DNA of 64,000 nucleotides from Isoetes taiwanensis (taxonomy: Eukaryota > Streptophyta > Lycopodiopsida > Isoetales > Isoetaceae): the NCBI GenBank assembly GCA_021234155.1, contig JAJEKV010000002.1, positions 2,919,125-2,983,124 of the forward strand, read 5' to 3'. The notes beneath the pieces were generated by a model, which made no database searches, was not told the DNA's origin, and was given only the letters and a program-made list of their open reading frames with translations. A program made the translations under genes and the position numbers. Position 1 is the first letter of the stretch. The number at the start of each line of letters is the position of its first letter. Below, piece by piece: positions 20,455-32,225 of the stretch.

Positions 20455-23400
20455 TTTTATTTTGTGGGCTTTAGTACAACACATGGATTTGATCAGCGTA
20501 GCATGGTAAAGGTTCCACAGTTGCTCCTTTGTCCCATTAGGCTCCACCACGCATGTTGAACATCTTGAAAATACAATGCAAGTTATGATAGGCACTTAGA
20601 GAAACTATCAGCACAAAATGACAGGTCTTGAATTAGTTTAGGCTTGTGCGCAAATCCAATGAAGAGAAGCAGAAACAACCTTTCCTAATTACTTGAACCA
20701 ATCAAGATATAAAATAGAAGCATACCTAGCAAACAAACTCGTTGCTCCAAAAGCATTGCCATAAACATGTTCCTGTTTAGATTTGACTTCCAGACAGAAA
20801 TGATTATAGTAGTAAAGATTGAAATTAGGACTCAGTAATAGATCATCCACATCTACACATTCGCAACAAATTGCAAAGACCTAGACTCAAACTGTATTTC
20901 TTTCACTTGCCTTGCTAGATATCACTGCATTTCAGCTCCTCCTGCAAAGATTAGGAGTTCAGCATGACATTGAAGAATATATTAGTACTTAGTATGGGGA
21001 TGAGGTCTTAGTTGTGCATACTTGTATTAGCATCCCTGCTACCCTAAATGTATTCATGTCTTGCCTTCATGTTCATGAACAGACTTAAAAGGATATGATA
21101 TAACATGGTAAAGGTTCCATGGTTTCTCTTTCATCCCATTAGGCTCCATCACACGTGCTGAAGAACATCTTGAAGATACAATGCAAGTTATGATGGGCTC
21201 TTGGAGTAACTGCCAGTACAAAATGATAGATCTTAGATCAGTTTAAAGATTTTTTGGTGCACAAATCCAATAAAGAAAAGTTGCAAAAAAAACCTTTCCT
21301 AATTAAATTAAGTCAATCAAGATAAAAAATGAAATTGTTCCTAGTGAACAAAACAAATGAAGTCGTTGCTCCAAAAGCTTTGCTCTAAACATTATCATGC
21401 TTAACTTTGACTTCTAAACCGAGATAACAGCAAGAAAGTGGGACTCAATATCGAGCATCGTCATTTACACGTTCACAATAAATTATAAAGACCTAGACTC
21501 CACCTGATTGTAGCTATATTTCTTTCATTTGCCTTGCAACATATCACAGCATTCTAGCCCCTTTTACGGAGATGAAGAGTTCAGCATGACATAGGAGAAT
21601 TTATTAATGCTTAGCATGCTGATAAGACTTACTTGTGATGAAGTTTGAAGATGGAACCAGTGTTAGACCTACGAAACAAATCATTTGCATATTTGTATTG
21701 GCATCTCAATACTCATGGCATAGCAAGTTCCCATAAGAGGATCATCAGTACAAATCTATAAGAAACAATCAATACAACAATTTAGAAACAATCTTAAGAA
21801 TCACAATCCCAAGAATTATACAACGTCATCTTGGTTTCCTCCTCTAACATTGGTAGTTCTAGCTATATCCTCTAGTTCCGTTCCATGGAAATAAACAAAA
21901 AAATCAAGTGTTTCTCCAAAATTATTAGAGCTTGCAAAGTAAAAATACTTCCTGTAACATTGAGCCAACACAGAAGAGTTAATATGCCAAGGCACATGGA
22001 GCCTAAGAGGATATATTACCGGAATATACCAAAGCTAGATATATTTCAGCTCGAGATAGTGGCTGTGGCTATGGCCATATTGAAAACATAACATTCTATT
22101 GATCTAGAACTTTTAGTACAACCATATTTTATATGTGATTATATACTCAATCCGGGGCTAAAGAGGAAAATAAATGAAGCTTGGATTTATGATTCCATGC
22201 ATGCAAGCCATCAATGCGAGTACGAAAATAGAACACCAGTAAATACCAACCTAACAATCTTGAGACGTAGCACACTATGCCAAACTGGCCAAGGACCGTG
22301 AAAGAACATACAATAGATGAAATCGTGGAGAATAGCTCTGCAAAATAAAACAGGAGAACGAAATGGAGAACCATGCAGAGAAGAAAGGCACGAATACCTA
22401 TGGTCTTTATTAGGATGATGCCACCGCAAGGAAGACTTAGGATCTGCAATTGCTCTAGTATAATCAGATCTAATAAGCCAAGTAGGCCGATTTTTATTTT
22501 TATTTTTTTCCAGTTGCATGTATATGATATTGTCACATATATCGAAGTTGCTAGATTACATTATAAGAACAATCATCTACATATTTTGATGGATTTAAGA
22601 TGCCAATCATTTAATTACTAAAAGCAGGACCTCCAGTACTTGACCTCTCTTTTTCCAACCATGTATCTTATTTTTTTTTCTCAAGAACTTTGATAGTTTT
22701 GTTCCAGGTGGCTTTAACTACAATTTGAAGAAATCTGGGGTCCTTTTATCTGATCTTGTACATACTTGTAACATCCTGATCAAAGACAAAAATACAGTAG
22801 AAGATATGAAAATAACAAAGCAAATGGAATTCCAAAACTATGTCAGAAACCATAGTATAATGTGAAGGATGGATCCTTGAAAGGCCTAAATGCTCTATTG
22901 GCCTCCAGCCAAACTTAAAATACCGATCCTTGTATGTTCCCTGCTTGCCAAGCTACTTGTCATGTTCTTAAAGACAACCACCTCAAAGAACACCGTGTCT
23001 AGAAGAGGGAAAGGATAGACTCGATACAAAAATAGGTCCGATGAGGCCGGAATAGAAACAAGCAAGCAATCCAGGTACTCACAGTATGTAGCATCCATGC
23101 CGTGAAGAATAAGCATGTTAGCAATCGTGGCATCCATTATTCTTGCCAGCTGAAATCGAACAAAAGAGAAAAGGATCGGAAGCCCAAAATCCAAAATCTT
23201 ACAAAAAAAATTCCTCCAATTTTTGGAAGATTGGGAATTTCTGCCAGCTCGCAACCTTCTCAAAAAATTAGGAAAATAAATTAAAAAAAAAATCCAAAAA
23301 GGTTTTTCACCAAACCGGAAAAACCAAATTTGAAAAATAGATATGGTGCATTTTTCTTTTGAAATCAAGAACACTTGAGTGGCCGACATAAAATATTGAG

Positions 23401-24062
23401 CAATTAGATTGAATAATTGTGCCACGCAACAATGGCTATGTTACTTAAAATATCTTGCATGGATTGGAGAGGAATTTGTATGTATCAACTTGCATTGTGC
23501 AAATTGAAATTCTAGTCGTTGCCTCTCATAGTGAACTGCATAAGGGGTGCCCTTATAGCCCAATCCCTCTTTCTCCATTCAAGAGGACATAAAATGCCAT
23601 GACAATCTATAGAGAGTACGAAAAATTATGGTGGGGTTGAATAGGGGTAAATGTAAATTTGTTGTTAATGAAAGATTTAATAAATATACACCAACACTAT
23701 CTAGATATGCAACATCTCTTTCATTTCTGTTCCTTAATGCCATTTGTATGCAGTAAATAGATTGATGGTGGTGGAGTTGCATGTAGAGAGCTTCGGGAAC
23801 TAATCCCTTTGCTGGAACATGTATTTTCATTGGTGCTAATGGTCTATTCATGGAGGTAAGATGTCAAAAAAGACATGTTTGATTTACTCTAAAACCCTGC
23901 TTTTATGTACTAGTGACTGAAATGGTTTCACTAACTGCACGTACATGACAATTCCATAAGTGCTCTAGTTGATGGCCCTACACGGTGGATAAGGCCATGC
24001 AACACCTTTCCAGTTTATAGATTTCAAAAATTTTGCAATGCAAAAGCCGCCTTTAGAAACAA
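20455..24062. repeat. Segmental unit copy 3
   Basis: The copy contains both tandem halves, the middle blocks without the 1357-bp insertion, and the start of the transporter remnant. It is cut at 24062 by the next element. It supplies empty sites for the insertions at 14443-15799 and 16410-16869. Confidence 0.8.
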
Positions 24063-25262
24063 TCTTGGTGCATCGAGAAGCTGGAAGAGTGGCCCGGAAA
24101 ATCCCATTTGCCGCTGCTATAGCAAATGGGGTGCGGTGCATTTTCGTCCATCCCCTTCCCTGTCTATTTCGGATTTGGACAGGCGAGCCCAGCAGTATAG
24201 CCGCCCTTTCGCTCCTACGGCTGAATCTTTGGCAGGAAAAGGTATGATGTCTCGGCTTCAACCGATTTTGCGGGCAGCCAAAAGGTTTGTGGAAGGTTTT
24301 CAAGCATGATTTTTAGGTTACGGCGGTTCTATCATCCAAGAATGTATCAACTTCTCGCGTATTTTCTTGAACTCTCTTCTTACAAGCCATGTAGCGGCTT
24401 AGAGTAATATGCTCTTTGGCGGTGTAAGTAGATCTTTTGTCGCCTATTGTGCCTTCGAGCACTCATGCCGCCCGCCCATCCCAAACTTAGGGGAAGAAGA
24501 TTTTCTATTTAACTTGTTCGGGGCCAGGCCAGATTAAAGTGGGGAAAGATAGCAAATAAGTAGACCTTGGGCGGGAGACCAGGTCTGTTTTGCAGCTGGA
24601 AGGAGCATTGGAAGTTGTGGCCTATGCTGGCACTTGGGATGTGTAGGGAGGGGATGGCAGTCCACCCCGTTGAGGCAGGCTTGGGAGATGTCCTTCATAG
24701 TGGGAAGACGGAGCACCTCTTATAGTACCGCTATGTTGTGGATTACAGAGCCTAGTTAACGCGCGGGATGAAGCTGGCTCTCCTGGCCCTTCCAGGCACT
24801 TTGCATCTTCAAGGGAACGAGCTTCAAGTGGTAGCAGCTTCAGGAAGGATTGTGCTCTCTTTCCTTTCTTTGATCTGATAGAAACTTTATATGTGATAGA
24901 ATCTCTTCTTGGCATCTCAATTTGACACCCCTTTTGAGGGAGGAATGAGATGTCTCAAACAGGTGGAAAGATCCAGGGGCTGTTCCCTTAGTATCTATTT
25001 TTCTTTAGAAGAGGTGTAGGTTTGTGCCAGAGTACTCATCTTTGAGGAAAAGGGATGGGCCTCTATTAGTATGAGGAATAACAGAGAAGAAGTAGAGCTA
25101 CCCTTGCTCAAGTACTAAGTTTAAGCATCTTATTCACCCCTCTTCTTGGGTGTGGTTCAAATACTTCCTATCTAGCCTATTATGAGGCATGTAATAAGGT
25201 CTTGTACCATTTCTTTATCAATAAAATATAAATATCTTGCCTCCGAAAAAAAGAAAAAAAAA
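24063..25262 (+). mobile_element. 1.2-kb insertion ending in poly(A), unclassified
   Basis: At 24062 homology to 28300 stops within the transporter remnant. At about 25265 homology resumes, but to the start of the segmental unit. The intervening DNA is unlike the rest, with higher GC at 24060-24900. It ends ATAAATATCTTGCCTCCG followed by an A-rich run (25248-25264), the 3' signature of a retroposon. No reverse-transcriptase motif is visible. It may be a non-autonomous LINE or a retrocopy, and it marks a duplication breakpoint. Confidence 0.5.
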
Positions 25263-25264
25263 AA

Positions 25265-28200
25265 AGAATCATTGCTCCAAAAGCATTGCCATAAACATGT
25301 TCCTGCTTAGATTTGACTTCTAGACAGAGATGATTATAGTAATAAAGATGCAAATTAGGACTCAATAATAAAGCATCCCCATCTACACATTCACAACAAA
25401 TTGCAAAGACCTAGACTCAAACTATATTTCTTTCACTTGCCTTGCTAGATATCACTGCATTTCAGCTCCTCCTGCAAAGATAGAAGTTCAGCATGACATA
25501 GAAGAATATATTAGTACTTAGTGTGGGGATGAGGTCTTAGTTGTGCATACTTGTATTAGCATCCCTGGTACCCTAAATGTATTTATGTCTTGCCTTCATG
25601 TTCATGAACAGACCTAAAAGAATATGATATAACATGGTAAAGGTCCCATGGTTGCTCTTTCATCCCATTACGCTCCATCACACGTGCTGAAGAACATCTT
25701 GAAGATACAGTGCAAGTTATGATGGGCTCTTGGAGTAACTGCCAGTACAAAATGATAGATCTTAGATTAGTTTAAAGATTTTTTGGTGCACAAATCTAAT
25801 AAAGAGAAGTTGCAAAAAAGACCTAGGAAACAAATCATTTGCATATTTGTATTGGCATCCCAATACTCAAGGCATAGCAAGTTCCCATAAGAGGACCATC
25901 AGTACAAATCTATAAGAAACAATCAATACAACAATTTAGAAACAATCTCAAGAACTACAACCTTAAGAATCACAATCCCAAGAATTATACAACCTCATCT
26001 TGGTTCCTCCTCTAACATTGGTAGTTCTAGCTATATCCTCTAGTTCCGTTCCATGGAAATAAACAAAAAAATCAAGTGTTTCTCCAAAATTATTAGAGCT
26101 TGCAAAGAAAAAACACTTCCTGTAACATTGAGCCAACACAGAAGAGTTAATATGCCAAGACACATGGTGCCTAAGAGGATATATTACCGGAATATACCAA
26201 AGCTAGATATATTTCATCTCGAGAAAGTGGCTGTGGTTATGGCCATATTGAAAACATAACATTCTATTGATCTAGAACTTTTAGTACAACCATATTTTAT
26301 ATGTGATTATATACTCAATCAGGAGCTAAAGAGGAAAATAAATGAAGCTTGGATTTATGATTCCATGCATGCAAGCCATCAATGCGACTACAAAAATAGA
26401 ACACCAGTAAATACCAACCCTACAATCTTGAGACGTAGCACACTATACCCAAACTGGCCAAGGACCGTGAAAGAACATACAACAGATGAAATCGTGGAGA
26501 ATAGCTCTGCAAAATAAAACAGAGATTTTAGCCCAATAGAGAACGAAATGGAGAACCATGCAGAGAAGAAAGGCACGAATATCTATGGTCTTTATTAGGA
26601 TGATGAACCGCAAGGAAGACTTAGGATCCGCAATTGCTCTAGTATAATCAGATCTAATAAGCCAAGTGGGCCGATTTTTTTTTTTCCAGTTGCATGTATA
26701 TGATATTGTCAGAGATATTGAAGTTGCTAGATTACATTATAAAAACAATCATCTACATATTTTGATGGATTTAAGATGCCAATAATTTAATTACTAAAAG
26801 CAGGACCTCCAATACTTGACTCTCTTTTTCCAACCATGTATCTTATTTTTTTTTCTCAAGAACTTCGATAGTTTTGTTCCAGGTGGCTTTAACTATAATT
26901 TGAAGAAATCTGGGGTCCTTTTATCTGATCTTGTACATACTGTTTTACCATCTTGTAACATCCTGATCAAAGACAAAAATACAGTAGAAGATATGAAAAT
27001 AACAAAGCAAATGGAATTCCAAAACTATGACAGAAACCATAGTATAATGTGAAGGATGGATCCTGGAAAGGCCTAAATGCTCTATTGGCCTCCAGCCAAA
27101 CTTAAAATACCGATCCTTGCACGTTCCCTGCTTGCCAAACTACTTGTCATTTCTTAAAGACAACCACCTCAAAGAACATCGTGTCTAGAAGGGAAAGGAT
27201 AGACTCGATACAAAAGTAGGTCTGATGAGGCCAGAATAGAAACAAGCAAGCAATCCAGGTACTCATAGTATGTAGCATCCATGCGGTGAAGAATAAGCAT
27301 GTTAGCAATCGTGGCATCCATTATTCTTGCCAGCTGAAATCGACCAAAAGAGAAAAGGATCGGAAGCCCAAAATCCAAAATCTTACAAAAACAATTCCTC
27401 CAATTTTTGGAAGATTGGGAATTTGTGCCGGCTCACAACCTCCTCAAAAACTTGGGAAAATAAATTAAAAAAAAAAATCCAAAAAGGTTTTTCACCAAAC
27501 CGGAAAAACCAAATTTGAAAAATAGATATGGTGCATTTTTCTTTTGAAATCAAGAACACTTGAGTGGCCGACATAAAATATTGAGCAATTAGATTGAATA
27601 ATTGTGCCACGCAACAATGGCTATGTTACTTAAAATATCTTGCATGGATTGGAGAGGAATTTGTATGTATCAACTTGCATTGTGCAAATTGAAATTGTAG
27701 TCGTTGCCTCTCATAGTGAACTGCATAAGGGGTGCCCTTATAGCCCAATCCCTCTTTCTCCATTCAAGAGGACATAAAATGCCATGACAATCTATAGAAG
27801 AAGAAGAGATTTTAACGTCACGCCACATGGCAGCGTCCTATCGGACAGAGTACGACAAATTATGGTGGGGTTGAATAGGGGTAAATGTAAACTTGTTGTT
27901 AATGAAAGATCTAATAAATATACCCCAACACTATCCAGATATGCAACATCTCTTTCATATCTGTTTCTTAATGCATTTTTACTGGCATTTGTATGCAGTA
28001 AATAGATTGATGATGGTGGAGTTGCATGTAGAGAGCCTCGAGAACTAATCCCTTTGCTGGAACATGTATTTTCATTGGTGCTGATGGTCTATTCATGGAG
28101 GTAAGATGTCAAAAAAGACATGTTTGATTGACTCTAAAACCCTGCTTTTATGTACTAGTGACTGAAATGGTTTCACTAACTGCACATACATGACAATTCC

Positions 28201-28274
28201 CTAAGGGCTCTGGTCGATGGCCCTACACAGTGGATAAGACCATGCAACACCTTTCCAGTTTATAGATTTCTGTG
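25265..28274. repeat. Segmental unit copy 4, left part
   Basis: The copy starts inside the first tandem half. It lacks most of the second half (the join is at about 25820, where AAAAAAGACC meets TAGGAAAC) and then runs without the 1357-bp or LINE insertions to the transporter remnant. This is the unit that carries the intact protease. No gene is recognised within it. Confidence 0.75.
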
Positions 28275-28634
28275 CAATGCAAAGCCTGCCTTTAGAAGCA
28301 ATACTGGTCATATTGATGTAACCCATATTACTAAGTAGCATGCAAGTTCTGCACAACTATCTGCGCGCTTTTATTTGGGACAATATTTTGGGACTTTGAA
28401 TAGAAAACGTAAGTCTAGTTGTTCTCACCACATGTTGCCGTTTGCAAAAGATCCTACATTCTCTACTACATACAATCCAGGAGCACACAACAAGATGCAT
28501 TTAATACGTTGGCCTCAATATATGCTACTACTATATTCATTGGTGTCACAAATGCACAATCCGTGAGCTGTTATTGATGTTGAACAAAGTATTTTCTACC
28601 GTGAAAGAGGTGCTGGACTGTACTCAGTACTAGT
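28275..28634 (+). pseudogene. PDR-type ABCG transporter remnant, copy C
   Basis: This is the clearest copy. The frame reads CKACL-stop-KQYWSY-stop-CNPYY, then ALLFGTIFWDF. These are hallmarks of the start of the second transmembrane domain of full-size (PDR) ABCG pumps, which normally read KACLWKQ and SYWRNP. Two of the stops replace conserved Trp codons by G-to-A changes. A 72-bp intron follows (GTAAGT at 28409 to AG at 28480), and exon 2 encodes QQDAFNTLASIYATTIFIG and, after a frameshift, VEQSIFYRERGAG. No nucleotide-binding domain is present in the window. It is a dead fragment. Confidence 0.88.
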
Positions 28635-29495
28635 ATTGTATTAACAACTAGTAGATAGAAATATACACGGCCCTTGAAATATTCTAAATTTAATTACCAT
28701 AACTAGATAGCTTTATAAATAATATCCCTCAAATTGCTACCTCATCTAGTTCTCCTTAATTGCCAACCTAAGGCATTCTGCAACTGTAATATCCAACGGC
28801 TTTGAATATCCAACGGTGATGTGTTCATAGTCGATGCTTGTATTTATCTAGGATGCCAGCAAGTTATTTTGAAATATCCAGCAAAAAATATTTTGAAGCT
28901 CAGATTCAAGAGTCCACGGTACGGTTTCTGCATTGAGGAAAAACCATAAAAGCCAAGTGATTCTTACATTAAACAACCCGATCATCCCAGTTAGCCGATT
29001 ACCCTTGAATATAGATAGATAGGTGGATGGATAATACTTTTTCAATACAGGTAAAATACAAAAAAAGTGATATGTCATAGCAAAGACAATTCTTCTGAAT
29101 TAGACATATTACTTCAAGTTGTTCCAAAACCGAAGGAGGGTAATGACATGTTAAGTTTCACTAGCTATGTACATTGCAAATAAATTGTTGACAATAATCT
29201 TGACTTGCTTAGATAGTTATTCCAACTACTGAATGACATTGGAATTTATTAGTGGGTAGAAATGCACATGGTCTTTAGTCTTCTAGATGACGAGAGAATT
29301 TGTGGAACTTTTGGCTAACGTAATGCACGTAAGTAATCCTTGAGTGAATGATATTAAAGGACTGTATTAGCAACTAGTAGATAGAAATATGCACGGTCTT
29401 TGAAATCTTCTAAATTTAATGACCATTTTGTAACATAATCTCCCCCAATCTTCTACTTAATAGAATACAAGCTGGATCTGAGGAGGCATGTTCTC
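28635..29495. other. Non-coding 3' flank of the intact protease
   Basis: This AT-rich stretch is homologous to 17401-18261 and 49550-50399. It must contain the protease 3' untranslated region; no canonical AATAAA is evident close to the stop on the minus strand. A short TAGATAGATAGG motif occurs near 29015. Confidence 0.5.
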
Positions 29496-30803
29496 TCAGT
29501 AGTTGCTACAATCTGCTGGTACAAAAGAGATCTTCATTGCCTTTGTATCGTAGGTAACAAGATGATTCTGCTGCATTATGTTTCCAATGATGCCGACTGG
29601 ACTAAGATCGCCTTCTTGTAGAATGGCACGTGACATCAACAAGCACATGACATTGGGATTGACCATGCCCATGTAATTTGAAAGTGGAGGATTGAATGAA
29701 GCCCCCTCGAAGTGGAAAGTGAGCGGAGGAACCTGCACGTTAGGTGCACGTGAAACATCAAAGCAGAGATCGTGGCCAGGTACATGAACTTGAGGCACGT
29801 ATGGCATTGCATTGACGAATGCACGTGCTACATCATTGAATACACCTTCCTCGAGGATGGTGAGCGTAGTACCAGAATCAATCATTGTACCATGAGAGTT
29901 GAGATCTGAATATGGTTGATTGCGGTTTGCAATCACGTGATTTCCTACACTGATGCTGTGAAGATGGACATAGTAGATTCCCTTGCCAAGGATGGGTGTA
30001 GAACTGGCCAAAGGATTTGGGGGAGGGGCGCCAAAGAAGAGGGCGCTATCAGCATCTTGGCCATAAGGCGCGAGGCAATAGGAGAATACTCCATCAATGG
30101 GCAACTGAGAGACAAGAGAAAGAGGTCCTGAATTTAGTCCGGCAATACCATCACCATCAAAACGGCCAACAAGAGTATTAGAACAACCGAAAGTTATCCT
30201 GGCCGGTGGGGAGCCAGGCAAAGCGATGGCTTCTGTTGCGTACACCCCCTTAGTGTAACTCGTATCAAAATATTGATACACATAGGAACAAGAATATTCA
30301 GGACGATTTCTAAGAAAAGGATTGGGACGAGGGGCGCAAGAAGCACCAGACAAAGGTCCACAACCATAATAGGGATTACATCCAAGGGTGGAAAATGAAG
30401 TAGACTGCCATGGATACAAAACATTTTCGGGACATGGAGCACAACTTCCTTCATTTTGAGAGCATTCAGAGCAAGGGCCACACTTTATCCAAACTTGGTC
30501 GCTTCCACTGTCCATTTGTACCCTAAAACGCTTTGCTGGAGTGCCCATCCATAAGTCCATCATATACCCAGATTGTGTGCTCGTAAGGGGGATGCGACCA
30601 TTGTGTCTAGCTTGCCAATATGCACTCCTTTTTTGGCTGCTTTCAGCCCCTAGATGCAATTTCTCAGATGTTGGCAAACCCTTGTGTACATGAGTTATAT
30701 TCATTCTAATTTGCTCTGCTGCATGTGTTTGCGGGACTGAGACTGAGACTACACCTAGTACGAGCAATAGGATCCTCCATGTTAATGTTAGGGAAGTAGA
30801 CAT
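29496..30803 (-). CDS. Nepenthesin-like secreted aspartic protease (A1B)
   Basis: This intact single-exon frame has 435 codons, a usual length for plant A1B proteases. Residues 1-28 form a signal peptide (hydrophobic ILLLVLGVVSVSV, likely cut after THA). The first catalytic motif is DSGSD with Asp98; most relatives have DTGSD. The cysteine-rich nepenthesin-type insertion follows (CGPCSECSQNEGSCAPC, 108-124). The flap region reads YFDTSYTKG (178-186) where YGDGS is usual. The second catalytic Asp is 309 in MIDSGTT. The C-terminal lobe holds further cysteines and ends PADCSNY. It should act as a secreted or vacuolar endopeptidase; substrate unknown. The changes at DSGS and YFDTS may alter activity. 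A weak TATA-like ACAAATAC lies about 35 bp upstream. It is the only undamaged member of four copies here. Confidence 0.93.
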   Translation of the reverse strand: MSTSLTLTWRILLLVLGVVSVSVPQTHAAEQIRMNITHVHKGLPTSEKLHLGAESSQKRSAYWQARHNGRIPLTSTQSGYMMDLWMGTPAKRFRVQMDSGSDQVWIKCGPCSECSQNEGSCAPCPENVLYPWQSTSFSTLGCNPYYGCGPLSGASCAPRPNPFLRNRPEYSCSYVYQYFDTSYTKGVYATEAIALPGSPPARITFGCSNTLVGRFDGDGIAGLNSGPLSLVSQLPIDGVFSYCLAPYGQDADSALFFGAPPPNPLASSTPILGKGIYYVHLHSISVGNHVIANRNQPYSDLNSHGTMIDSGTTLTILEEGVFNDVARAFVNAMPYVPQVHVPGHDLCFDVSRAPNVQVPPLTFHFEGASFNPPLSNYMGMVNPNVMCLLMSRAILQEGDLSPVGIIGNIMQQNHLVTYDTKAMKISFVPADCSNY

Positions 30804-30994
30804 TTGTGGAATTGCACTCTGAAACCGTGGAATTGCTCAGTATTTGTAGTTGTTAGTTGTTCCTTTTGGTGCCTTTACCCAAAAGACAAAAAAAAAAGGA
30901 CGACATTTTACCAAAAGTAAAGGTTTTCAGACAGAGGAAGAGGACGATGCTCTGGCTGCGAGGATTTTTGCATGCTATGCTAGGGACCTCTGCT

Positions 30995-31189
30995 ATGGCG
31001 ACGACGGAGTTGCACTCGGATTTTAAAGAAGAGCATTGCAAGCGCAACAAAGCAATGCAAGCCTACAAACAAAAGGTTTCAAAGCTGCTTCTTTCTGTGT
31101 TCCCATTTGCAAATAATGCTCTGCCGGCTGCAAACAGGAGAAGGGGAAGAATAAGCTCTGCTCTTGAAACAGGCCACAAATTGTTCTAG
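30995..31189 (+). CDS. Hypothetical 64-codon ORF head-to-head with the protease
   Basis: The ATG at 30995 has a good plant start context (GCTATGGCG). It opens a basic frame beginning MATTELHSDFKEEHCKRNKA and ending near HKLF. An upstream in-frame extension to 30857 is also open. It diverges from the protease gene with under 200 bp between the two starts, so a shared promoter is possible. The noisy paralogue at 51920-52110 does not preserve the frame, and I know no matching family. It could equally be a leader exon of the plus-strand KET gene. Confidence 0.25.
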   Translation: MATTELHSDFKEEHCKRNKAMQAYKQKVSKLLLSVFPFANNALPAANRRRGRISSALETGHKLF

Positions 31190-31291
31190 ACTCGGGTTTC
31201 CTCAGAACAGTAATTGCTTGCTGGCCGCTGCTTGCCTTCAATGCGGCCCTATCTCCTGTGAGTCCAACCCTAGCCTGCACAATTCGGCCTG

Positions 31292-31490
31292 CTATAGGGC
31301 CGATTTGCCCTGTTCTAGCCCTTTCCAAGTTGTTTGTAGCCCTTCAATCACCCAGTCCCGAATCTCCTAGCTTGATCATTCTTCTGCCTTTTTTCCAGGA
31401 AAAGCTTGTGAGAAGCTCTAGATGCAGCATCCATCAAAGGAGGCGGCTTCTGGCGAGGGGTGCTCAGCTTAATCATCCAAAACAAGTACT
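31292..31490 (+). other. Exon-like stretch, duplicated at 33138-33310
   Basis: After a polypyrimidine tract and the acceptor TTTTTTCCAG (about 31398), a short Arg-rich frame (KLVRSSRCSIHQRRRLLARG) runs to a GTACTGTG-like donor near 31487. The block from GGGCCGATTTGCCCTGTTCT to GCTTCTGGCGAGGGGT reappears at 33138-33310 with small changes. It may be an early exon of the gene from which the KET modules derive. No known family. Confidence 0.35.
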
Positions 31491-32225
31491 GTGACCTTCT
31501 TCCTTTGCTTTTTTCTTAGCAATTTGAGCTTCTTGAACTTGAGAAAACAGATAATTTAGGCTTTTCTTTGTGTTTTCAATTCTGCGGTCATGAAAGCTTG
31601 AGCCAGGGTTTATCACTTACTCCATTCTTCTAACTTGGCACTGATCTGTTGGTAGCTGACAGCATCGAGTTCTGTCAATAGAAAGAAAAAAGTGCCTCAT
31701 GGATGAGCCTAAAATCATCATTTATATTTATACTCTTTGAAATAATGGGATTTAGATGTATGATTTGAAATATGAACTGCTTCACCCCATGCATTGTGTT
31801 ATGGAATTTATTTGCTGTTTGAATACAAGCTAATGGACCAAATACCAAAACCACTGAGGCCCAATGTGATTATTTATGAGGGCCCTCATTTGTCCAATTG
31901 CTCGTCCAACATCCTGCCTGGTTAAAGCTCAGAAATACCCTATTTGTTATGACTGATGAGCAACTTGGAAGTGCAAGCTTGTTAGTTGTCCTCTCGTGTT
32001 ATCTGCAGTAAATTAGAAAACTGAGCCATGGCATTTAAGTTGTCATTCTTTTCATCTCAGATGCCTACATACTTTTGGACGCCCCTTTCTCCAAGCAGGA
32101 CATACATTCACATGTAGAAAATAAAATCTTTGTAGGTTGCTTGCCCAACTAGATTGCTCAAGGAATTTTGCTAACCTAACCGTGAGATCAAGCAGATATC
32201 AGTGTTCACCGGATGGGGATGCGTC
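31491..32225. other. Non-coding, intron-like stretch
   Basis: No open frame of note. The sequence is T-rich on the plus strand, with several acceptor-like ends (for example TTCATCTCAG near 32060). It recurs at 52490-53090, and from 31855 on also at about 54985 and 57300 in the noisy region. It is most simply an intron of the KET gene remnant. Confidence 0.45.
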
